Assembly (NCBI GenBank): GCA_017991025.1
Contig: JAGNMT010000035.1
Coordinates: forward strand, 1-14,951
DNA from: Verrucomicrobiales bacterium
GTDB lineage: Bacteria; Verrucomicrobiota; Verrucomicrobiia; Verrucomicrobiales; DEV007
Direction: 5' to 3'
Length of the DNA: 14,951 bases
Shown: positions 7,019 through 13,419 of the stretch, piece by piece
Numbering within the stretch: position 1 is the stretch's first letter
How the letters are laid out: each line of letters opens with the position of its first letter
Made by a program: the position numbers and the translations under genes
The notes under the pieces: model-generated
What the model was told of the DNA's origin: nothing
Seen by the model: the letters and a program-made list of their open reading frames with translations, nothing else
The model's database searches: none

Positions 7019-8698
7019 TCAGTCATCGTCAGACATCGTTACGCGAATGACCTCGGAAGCGGTCGTCATGCCCGAGAGCACCTTTCTTACGCCGTCTTCG
7101 CGCAGCGTTCGCATCCCCAACTCCCGCGCCCGTTTACGCAGTCCGCTTGTCGACTCGTCTCCATTAATCAGAAGGCGCACCTCCTCCGTGATGTTAAAAA
7201 TTTCAAAGCAGCCCTTCCGTCCCTTGTAACCTGTCATCCGGCAGGTCCGGCAACCGGCGCCTTTCTTAATGTCCGCTTTCGCAAGCTGTTCCTCGGTCAA
7301 GCGCAGCGCCCTGATGTCCTTCGGCGAAATCTCGCCCCGCTCCGCGCAATCTTTGCAAATAAATCGGACAAGCCGCTGTGCCATAATCGAACGAACCGCA
7401 CTCGCGATGAGGAACTTCTTCACTCCGATATCAGCGAGACGGGCGACCGCCGACGGAGCATCATTCGTGTGCAGGGTGCTGAAAACAAGGTGACCGGTGA
7501 GACTGGCATTGATTGCGATCGAAGCCGTCTCGAGATCGCGAATTTCCCCGATCATAATGATGTTGGGTGCCTGACGCAGGATGGCCCGGAGCGCCGCTGC
7601 GAAGGACATCCCGATAGACTCTTTCACCTGAACCTGATTGATTCCCGAAAGAAGATATTCGACCGGATCCTCGACTGTGATAATTTTGCGATCAGGCTTG
7701 TTGATGGAATTCAAGCAAGCGTATAGCGTCGTCGTTTTCCCCGACCCGGTTGGACCGGTCACCAGAATAATGCCATCCGGAAGACGGATCAGTTCCTCAA
7801 AAGTGGCCTGATCATCGCTGAAGAATCCCAACTGAGGCAAGCCGATCGTCAGTGAACTCTTGTCGAGAATACGCATGACGACGCTCTCTCCACAACTGGT
7901 GGGAACTGTCGAAACACGGAGATCGAGGTCACCGGCCCCGAATTTTGCCTGAATACGGCCATCCTGAGGGAGTCGCTTCTCGGAAATCGCCATCGTGCCG
8001 GTCATGATCTTAATCCGGCTGATGATCGAGGGAAGGAGACGAAGCGGGTGGCTCTGGACCTTGTGCAGCGCTCCATCGATGCGGTAGCGCACACGCAGTT
8101 CATGCTCGGTAGGTTCGATGTGGATGTCCGAGGCCCGATTTTGATAAGCCTCCTGAAGGATCTGGTAAACCATCTTGATGATGGGAGCATCCCCCCCTTC
8201 ACCGCCACTGCCTTCAGAAACCGCTATCGCATCCGCATCGAGCTTCTTGATCTGATCGGCATCGAGCTGGGAAGCATAAAAATCGAGCTGTCGTTGTTTG
8301 ATCGCACTGTCCGAAGCGACAACAAATTCCGGCTCCACCGAGAGAACGTGCCGCACGGAATCAAGCGAATCAAAGTCGAGCGGATCAGTGACCGCCACCA
8401 CGAGCGTTCCTCCTCCCTCGGCCACAGGCACGATACGGAAACGCACCGCCACGTCGGCTGGGATTCGAATCGCCACAGCCGGATTCACGTCGAGCTTCCT
8501 CAAGTCGACATATTCCATCCCGGCATTCTCAGCCAAAGTCTGAGCAATCGCTTCATCCGTAAGCAAGTTCAAAGAAAGCAGCGCATCGATCGTCGATTCC
8601 TGCGACTTCTTTTTATGCTTGGCATCTTCCAGGGCCGCCGGGGTAACCAGCTGGGCTTCTTTCAGCAATTCCAGCAGATAAGGTTCGTTCGTGTACAA
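7019..8698 (-). CDS. gspE: GspE/PilB-type assembly ATPase, first copy, altered Asp box
   Basis: A paralogue of the following gene with the same architecture: N-terminal domain (1-140), linker with a Gly/Ser/Glu-rich patch (159-170), DIHIEPTEHELRVRYRIDG (191-209), Walker A GPTGSGKT (315-322), His box SLTGHLVFSTLHTNDA (399-414), and zinc cysteines CKDC (448-451) and CRTC (483-486). The Walker B Gly-Glu is present (IGEIRD, 383-388). The preceding Asp box reads RQAPN (375-379) instead of the usual RQDPD, which the second copy keeps; I read both codons directly (GCA for Ala377, AAC for Asn379). The start must be the TTG at 8698: the next in-frame stop upstream is at 8714-8716 and no ATG or GTG lies between. 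No Shine-Dalgarno is visible. It is probably the first gene of the secretion row. Confidence 0.95.
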   Translation of the reverse strand: MYTNEPYLLELLKEAQLVTPAALEDAKHKKKSQESTIDALLSLNLLTDEAIAQTLAENAGMEYVDLRKLDVNPAVAIRIPADVAVRFRIVPVAEGGGTLVVAVTDPLDFDSLDSVRHVLSVEPEFVVASDSAIKQRQLDFYASQLDADQIKKLDADAIAVSEGSGGEGGDAPIIKMVYQILQEAYQNRASDIHIEPTEHELRVRYRIDGALHKVQSHPLRLLPSIISRIKIMTGTMAISEKRLPQDGRIQAKFGAGDLDLRVSTVPTSCGESVVMRILDKSSLTIGLPQLGFFSDDQATFEELIRLPDGIILVTGPTGSGKTTTLYACLNSINKPDRKIITVEDPVEYLLSGINQVQVKESIGMSFAAALRAILRQAPNIIMIGEIRDLETASIAINASLTGHLVFSTLHTNDAPSAVARLADIGVKKFLIASAVRSIMAQRLVRFICKDCAERGEISPKDIRALRLTEEQLAKADIKKGAGCRTCRMTGYKGRKGCFEIFNITEEVRLLINGDESTSGLRKRARELGMRTLREDGVRKVLSGMTTASEVIRVTMSDDD

Positions 8699-8816
8699 GA
8701 CTAGGAGGGGAGTTTACAGGTGAATAATCCACGGACATAAAACGCGAGAGCGACCGAAACGAAGTCCTCTCACGGCACCCGGGTGGATGAACCTAGAGGA
8801 TTTGAGCGGCAACGGG
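8699..8816 (-). promoter_or_regulatory. Upstream region of the secretion gene row
   Basis: This short gap separates the terminator of the transpeptidase-like gene from the TTG start of the first ATPase, so the promoter for the row should lie here. I see no convincing -35/-10 pair on the minus strand. A GGAGG on the plus strand (8704-8708) faces the wrong way to act as a ribosome-binding site for the ATPase. Confidence 0.35.
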
Positions 8817-8819
8817 AAG

Positions 8820-8855
8820 AAAAAAAGAGCGATAGGAGCAAATTTCGCTCCGCTC
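8820..8855 (-). terminator. Rho-independent terminator after the L,D-transpeptidase-like gene
   Basis: Read on the minus strand, it starts three bases after the stop codon of the gene at 8859-9845. GAGCG (complement of 8851-8855) pairs with CGCTC (complement of 8827-8831). An inner GAGC/GCTC stem encloses a seven-base loop, and a four-base bulge lies on one side. Seven T residues (complement of 8820-8826) follow directly. This is a classic intrinsic terminator and should insulate the secretion genes from the upstream gene. Confidence 0.75.
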
Positions 8856-8858
8856 CCC

Positions 8859-9845
8859 CTAATCGATCCGGAAGACATAACGTCCCGACTCCGCGACGGC
8901 ATCCGGGGGCACCCCGACATTCTCAAAGAAATCGTAGCCTTCTTTGAGATTAACCCAGAAATCGACCCATTGCGGCGGTTTGTTCCAGATCTTATCCATG
9001 CGCCCGTCCGTCATCCGGAAGGGAAAGACATTAATGCGGACAATCTTCTGTCCCGCTTCAATACTCGCCTCCGTGAGTGCGTAGACGTCCTCCATGTCCT
9101 TTGGAGCAAGGGCAAAAGCCCCCGCCGAACTGACCCCGCCATGAATCATGAGGTCACTTCCCGTGTAGTTATGTTGCGCATCGAAGGCATTAGGATAGCC
9201 GATATCCAGCCCCAGATGGTGCCTGGTCGCCGGCCTGAGGCTTTGGGATGTCCCGAAATAGAATCCTTCGGGAGCCTGGCCGTCTCCTTCACGGGTTTTC
9301 GGCCCCGGCCGCCCCGCACAGGCGGTCAAACGGAATATCTTAAAAAGAGTGTATTGAGGATCATTCTGACGCTTCATCCAGAGTTCCAATTCGGCCTCCT
9401 CCTTGAAAATCCTTAGAAATACCGGATCGCCTGCCTTAAGCCCCTGGCCGACCAGATCTGTCCGCAACCTCGACCCGGCATTCTTTGTGATCTCCCGGGA
9501 CCGCGGAGTCGATGTCACCGAAATTGTATCGAAAAAGGGTATTTTCTCACCCGTGCCGGCATTCAACGCGGGAGGAAGGAACCCCTCCATGATCCGTTTG
9601 GTCTGTGAAGCGAGCAGAGAGGGTTCACGATACGCTATCTCCTGTTCCACAAGCGAGGCCGAACGAGCCGCCTTTTCCGGTTTATTCAGACGATTTTTCA
9701 TTCCTTCCGGAAGGGAAACAAACGCATCATAAAGACGGTTTGCCCGATTCTGGTCAGAACGGGCATCAAGCCAGTCGCGAACCAGCCAGGGAGAACCAAT
9801 CCCTATCCCAAGCAGGAAAAGTGAAATCAGGAGACGTGCAGACAT
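8859..9845 (-). CDS. YafK/DpaA-like L,D-transpeptidase-fold protein lacking the catalytic cysteine
   Basis: A 328-residue exported or membrane-anchored protein. The N-terminus MSARLLISLFLLGIGIGSPWL is a signal peptide or anchor. The C-terminal half follows the YafK branch of the YkuD fold: TACAGRPGPKTREGDGQAPEGFY (174-196), HHLGLDIGYPNAFD (209-222), and MIHGGVSSAGAFAL (233-246), followed by MEDVYALTEA. Relatives cross-link peptidoglycan peptides or cut the lipoprotein-peptidoglycan bond, using the Cys of a motif like HG(x)nSxGC. Here His235 is kept but the Cys position is Ala243 (codon GCT, plus-strand 9117-9119). Cys176 is in a different conserved segment and is not the nucleophile. It may therefore be a pseudoenzyme. 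The ATG is preceded by a likely promoter (9896-9924) and no clear Shine-Dalgarno. It is probably monocistronic given the terminator behind it. Confidence 0.88.
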   Translation of the reverse strand: MSARLLISLFLLGIGIGSPWLVRDWLDARSDQNRANRLYDAFVSLPEGMKNRLNKPEKAARSASLVEQEIAYREPSLLASQTKRIMEGFLPPALNAGTGEKIPFFDTISVTSTPRSREITKNAGSRLRTDLVGQGLKAGDPVFLRIFKEEAELELWMKRQNDPQYTLFKIFRLTACAGRPGPKTREGDGQAPEGFYFGTSQSLRPATRHHLGLDIGYPNAFDAQHNYTGSDLMIHGGVSSAGAFALAPKDMEDVYALTEASIEAGQKIVRINVFPFRMTDGRMDKIWNKPPQWVDFWVNLKEGYDFFENVGVPPDAVAESGRYVFRID

Positions 9846-9895
9846 TTTAAAAACTTTAGCTCAATTTTTAAAACAATCAATAATTCCTAAAAATC

Positions 9896-9924
9896 ATTAA
9901 ATACTGATATTTTTTCTACTTCAA
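9896..9924 (-). promoter_or_regulatory. Sigma-70-type promoter for the L,D-transpeptidase-like gene
   Basis: On the minus strand, TTGAAG (complement of 9919-9924) and TTTAAT (complement of 9896-9901) are separated by exactly 17 bases, within an AT-rich stretch. This places the start point near 9889, about 45 bases before the ATG. It matches the consensus in four of six and five of six positions. The opposing gene mtnP must also be transcribed from this 119-base divergent spacer. A TATAGT at 9948-9953 could be its -10, but its best -35 (TTGGAT, 9928-9933) is only 14 bases away. Confidence 0.45.
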
Positions 9925-9964
9925 CGCTTGGATTACCCTGATTCCCTTATAGTTTGCTTCCACC

Positions 9965-10849
9965 ATGGACAACCAAACTGAAGAAATCCCCGCCATCGGC
10001 GTGATTGGAGGATCCGGCCTCTACGAGATCAACGGACTGACTGAGGTGGAGGATATCACGATTGAAACTCCCTTCGGAAATCCTTCGGATGCAATCGTTC
10101 AGGGAAAACTGCTCGGCAGGCGCGTCTGCTTTTTACCCAGGCACGCGAAAGGCCATCGACTTCTCCCCACCGAATTGAACCATCGAGCCAACATTTGGGC
10201 GATGCGCAAGCTCAACGTCCGCTGGATCATCGCCGTCACCGCCGTCGGTTCATTGAAAGAGGAGTATCACCCGAGAGACATCGTCCTCCCGGACCAATTC
10301 TATGACCGCACCAGCCAGAGAGCCCACCACACCTTTTTTGGAGAGGGAATTGTCGCCCATGTCGGCTTCAGCGATCCTATTTCAAGTAGCCTGAGACAAC
10401 TCCTCTTCGAAACCGCAACAGACCTTGGTAAACGCGTCCACAACGGGGGCACCTATGTGAACATGGACGGCCCCGCCTTTTCGACCCGGGCGGAATCCGA
10501 AACCAACCGCAAACTCGGCTTCGACCTCGTCGGAATGACGAATCTACCCGAAGCAAAGCTGGCCAGGGAGGCGGAGATTGCCCTCGCGACTCTCGCCATG
10601 ATCACCGATTACGACTGCTGGAAGGTCGAAGAGGAAGCCGTCAGCGCCCATGCCGTCATCGAACACGTGCAAGCTAATGCGGCGACCGCGAAGGCGGTTC
10701 TTCATGCCCTTATCCCCCGGATTCCGACTATCGCCAACTGGCCGGAACACGCCTCGCTGGACTCAGCCATCTTCACAGACCAGTCAATCTGGCCGGACAA
10801 AACCAGGGAGAAACTCTCCCCCATCCTTGAAAGGTTTTTAAAATATTAA
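9965..10849 (+). CDS. mtnP: S-methyl-5'-thioadenosine phosphorylase
   Basis: Cleaves 5'-methylthioadenosine with phosphate to adenine and 5-methylthioribose-1-phosphate, a cytosolic step of methionine salvage and polyamine by-product clearance. The 294 residues match the trimeric PNP/MTAP family. Features are the phosphate loop GVIGGSGLYEI (12-22), PRHAKGHRLLPTELNHRANIW (58-78), NMDGPAFSTRAES (166-178), and VGMTNLPEAKLAREAEI (189-205). TDYDCWK (214-220) carries the aspartates (215 and 217) that select 6-amino purines and so favour methylthioadenosine over inosine or guanosine. The ATG is the natural start; no good Shine-Dalgarno is present. No other salvage gene (mtnA, mtnB, mtnC) is adjacent. 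Confidence 0.95.
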   Translation: MDNQTEEIPAIGVIGGSGLYEINGLTEVEDITIETPFGNPSDAIVQGKLLGRRVCFLPRHAKGHRLLPTELNHRANIWAMRKLNVRWIIAVTAVGSLKEEYHPRDIVLPDQFYDRTSQRAHHTFFGEGIVAHVGFSDPISSSLRQLLFETATDLGKRVHNGGTYVNMDGPAFSTRAESETNRKLGFDLVGMTNLPEAKLAREAEIALATLAMITDYDCWKVEEEAVSAHAVIEHVQANAATAKAVLHALIPRIPTIANWPEHASLDSAIFTDQSIWPDKTREKLSPILERFLKY

Positions 10850-10936
10850 CATAAATTGCATTTATGAGTTGCATGTTTATAAATTTTTATTAAGCTTGCG
10901 AAGCGCACAGCGCTAAAATCAACCCGAATACTCTGA
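10850..10936 (+). promoter_or_regulatory. AT-rich spacer with a possible promoter for the deacetylase gene
   Basis: TTGCAT (10856-10861) and TATAAA (10878-10883) are 16 bases apart, a plausible sigma-70 pair with a good -10 and a weak -35. The spacer also contains the hairpins CATAAA(10850-10855)/TTTATG(10861-10866) and AGCGC(10902-10906)/GCGCT(10910-10914). Neither is followed by a T-run, so I do not call a terminator for mtnP. TTGCAT recurs at 10869-10874 as a short direct repeat, which could be an operator half-site pair or chance. Confidence 0.3.
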
Positions 10937-11707
10937 TTGAAGACCCGCCTCTCACCTGCTCTTGCCGCTGTTCTCTTTGGGGGAATCGCGCTTTTCGCGA
11001 ATTCCTGCACGACAAACTCCGGCAAGAAAGGAAAAGCTGGTGAACCGGCGGCGATCGGGGCACCGGTTAACCAGCCCCTCCCGACTTCCGTTGGCACACA
11101 GAATTCCTACTCGCGCGTCTCCACGAGCCTCCCTTTCATTGCCTTGACTTTTGATGACGGGCCCCACCCAGTTAATACGCCGAAGCTACTGGACATCCTG
11201 AAGCAACGGAATGTGAAGGCGACCTTCTACGTCGTCGCGACCAATGTGAAGCGATACCCCGAGATCATGCGGCGAATTATTGCCGAGGGCCACGAGATCG
11301 GTAACCACACCGTAACCCACGGCAACCTCGCGAAGATGTCCGATGCCGCCGTAAGGCAGGAACTGACCGCGTCGCGCGAGGCCATCATTGCCGCCACGGG
11401 AGTCGCCCCGAGGACGATGCGTCCGCCATACGGGGCCATCACCCCGGCCCAAAAATCCTGGATCCGCCAGGAATTCGGCTATCCCGCCATCCTCTGGTCC
11501 GTCGATCCGGAAGACTGGAAAAGACCGGGCGTCTCTGTCGTCACCTCACGTCTACTTTCCGGGGCGGCTCCGGGAGGAATTCTACTCGTTCATGACATTC
11601 ACGCCCCGACGATTGAAGCGATGCCCGCGACGATCGATCAACTGCTTGCGAGAGGCCTGCAATTTGTGACCGTGACCCAGCTTATCGCAATGGACGGCAA
11701 GGGCTGA
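10937..11707 (+). CDS. Lipoprotein polysaccharide deacetylase (NodB homology, CE4)
   Basis: A metal-dependent deacetylase acting on N-acetylated glycans, most likely peptidoglycan or a chitin/exopolysaccharide-like polymer, in the cell envelope. All CE4 motifs are present in 256 residues: TFDDGP (71-76) with the catalytic base and metal Asp, HTVTH (124-128) metal histidines, RPPYG (162-166), LWSVDPEDW (186-194), and LLVHD (216-220). The N-terminus MKTRLSPALAAVLFGGIALF followed by ANSC suggests a lipoprotein with lipidated Cys24. The box is non-standard (Ala at -3, Asn at -2), so ordinary secretion is possible. The TTG at 10937 is the first codon after an in-frame TGA (10934-10936) and gives a complete signal peptide, so I accept it despite a poor Shine-Dalgarno. 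The substrate cannot be told from sequence. Confidence 0.93.
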   Translation: MKTRLSPALAAVLFGGIALFANSCTTNSGKKGKAGEPAAIGAPVNQPLPTSVGTQNSYSRVSTSLPFIALTFDDGPHPVNTPKLLDILKQRNVKATFYVVATNVKRYPEIMRRIIAEGHEIGNHTVTHGNLAKMSDAAVRQELTASREAIIAATGVAPRTMRPPYGAITPAQKSWIRQEFGYPAILWSVDPEDWKRPGVSVVTSRLLSGAAPGGILLVHDIHAPTIEAMPATIDQLLARGLQFVTVTQLIAMDGKG

Positions 11708-11778
11708 ACCGGGAGGCAGGGAGAGAATAACGGTCGCGGCTCCGAAACGACCTTTCCCCGACAGGGAATTGAGGCATA

Positions 11779-13419
11779 TTGGCCGGGTTGACAGATACTG
11801 CCTTTCTCCAAAATCTAGGACTGATCATTGTTGCGGCGGCCTTGTTCTCGCTTATAGGGCGGCGTGTCAGGATCCCTTCGATCGTGTCCTTCCTCATCGC
11901 GGGGCTCATCCTTGGTCCTGTGACCGGTGCCATCGGTGCATCCGACGCACTGAATATCATCACTGACTCGGGGATCATCCTGCTTCTCTTTCTTGTGGGG
12001 CTGGAGTTGACCGTCGACCGCATCAGGGAAGTTGGACGAATCGCCCTTATCGCCGGGACATTGCAAATCGCTGCAACATCGATTCTGGGATTCGGGCTTT
12101 CATGGGGACTCGGATTTGAGATGCTCCCGTCAGCCCTTCTCGCGGCCGCGATGACAATCAGCAGCACCGTCGTTGTCGTCACAATGCTCGTTGAACGGGA
12201 CGAATCGTCGACTAATTATGGACAGGCCGTGATCGGAGTACTTCTCGTGCAGGACATTTTTGTCATTCTCCTGCTTACTATTCTCACGGGGCTCGGGGGA
12301 GGCGAAGGCACCGGGCCGGGAGCTATTACTCTCGGACTGCTAAAGGCCTTTGGCGGGATGCTGATGTTAATGGCGCTGATGTTAGTGTCTGCCCGCTACC
12401 TCCTGCCACGGCCTTTCAATTGGGCCGGCAAATCGAGAGAGACCATATTTATCTGGAGTCTTTCCTGGTGTTTCCTTGTCGTCATGATCGGCCACGTTCT
12501 TCATCTCACCCATGAGATCGGTGCCTTCCTTGCCGGAGTTAGTCTCGCCCAGCTCCCTCACAGCCACGATCTCCAACGGCGCGTGCGCCCTATCATGAAC
12601 TTCTTCGTCGCGGTTTTCTTTGTAACGCTTGGCATCGGTATGCATATCAATGTCTCCGCGGCAATCTGGGGCAATGCGGTGCTGCTCTCTCTTTTTGTGA
12701 TCTTCGGAAAGTTTTTAATCATTCTGCTCATCGGTGCGAAGCTCCATTTCGATTCGCGACGCGCATTTTTCACTGCCTTGCTCCTCACCCAAATCAGCGA
12801 GTTTTCATTCATCCTCGCCTCGGTCGCCGGGAGTTCCGGCCTGCCCGTCGGTAACACCGGAGTCCTCCTTGGTCTCGTCGGCATGATCACGATTACTCTT
12901 TCCTCTCTCCTTATCAGCATCCGCGAACCTCTTTACCGTCATTTATTCAGAATCGGACTACTCCGTGCTTTCCCAGCCCCCGCCGGTGACCATGGCGGAT
13001 CATCCAAATTTCTTTCCAGTCATATCATCATCATCGGAATGAACACCCTCGGCCGTGATCTGGCCCGGCGTCTCAGCGCAAAGGGCGAAATCGTCGTCGC
13101 CGTCGACACGGATCCGGAGAAATTGCGCGATCTTCCCTGTGAAACGCTAAACGGTGATGCCGGTTCACCAGCGGTGCTACGCGAGGCGGGACTGAACAAT
13201 GCGAGGCTTCTCGTATCGACGATGCACATCGAATCCACGAACGACCTTCTCGCGTTCCGTTGCCGTACAGCCGGAGTGCCGGCGGCAATCCATGCCGTCA
13301 ATCTGAGCGAGGTGACCAACCTCCTCGACATGGAGGTCGCCTACATGATGTCCCCCAACGTCGATGGTATTCATTTGCAGAATAGTGAACTCAGCCGGAG
13401 GGGGATGATACGCAAATGA
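11779..13419 (+). CDS. KefB/CPA2-type cation:proton antiporter with divergent C-terminal RCK domain
   Basis: An inner-membrane monovalent cation:H+ antiporter of 546 residues. About a dozen hydrophobic segments span 10-390, with the CPA2 motifs VIGVLLVQD (151-159; Gln158-Asp159 as in KefB/KefC rather than the Asp-Asp of sodium antiporters) and LLLTQISEFSFIL (334-346). A TrkA_N/RCK domain follows (about 414-530). Its glycine motif is GMNTLG (420-425), with Asn at the second glycine, while the ribose-binding acidic residue Asp443 is kept. No TrkA_C domain follows. Such domains gate Kef-type potassium efflux. The TTG at 11779 follows GAGG by four bases and is the second codon after ATA beyond an in-frame TGA (11770-11772); TTG at 11788 is the alternative. 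It overlaps the next antiporter by four bases (ATGA). Confidence 0.92.
   Translation: MAGLTDTAFLQNLGLIIVAAALFSLIGRRVRIPSIVSFLIAGLILGPVTGAIGASDALNIITDSGIILLLFLVGLELTVDRIREVGRIALIAGTLQIAATSILGFGLSWGLGFEMLPSALLAAAMTISSTVVVVTMLVERDESSTNYGQAVIGVLLVQDIFVILLLTILTGLGGGEGTGPGAITLGLLKAFGGMLMLMALMLVSARYLLPRPFNWAGKSRETIFIWSLSWCFLVVMIGHVLHLTHEIGAFLAGVSLAQLPHSHDLQRRVRPIMNFFVAVFFVTLGIGMHINVSAAIWGNAVLLSLFVIFGKFLIILLIGAKLHFDSRRAFFTALLLTQISEFSFILASVAGSSGLPVGNTGVLLGLVGMITITLSSLLISIREPLYRHLFRIGLLRAFPAPAGDHGGSSKFLSSHIIIIGMNTLGRDLARRLSAKGEIVVAVDTDPEKLRDLPCETLNGDAGSPAVLREAGLNNARLLVSTMHIESTNDLLAFRCRTAGVPAAIHAVNLSEVTNLLDMEVAYMMSPNVDGIHLQNSELSRRGMIRK

Noticed and set aside
8714..8926. A 70-codon minus-strand frame between the ATPase and the transpeptidase-like gene
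   Set aside because: It spans the intrinsic terminator and overlaps the end of the transpeptidase-like gene in another frame, with no ribosome-binding site or recognisable sequence.
11732..11755. GGTCG/CGACC hairpin followed by TTT after the deacetylase gene
   Set aside because: The stem has five base pairs with an eleven-base loop and only three T residues, too weak to call an intrinsic terminator.
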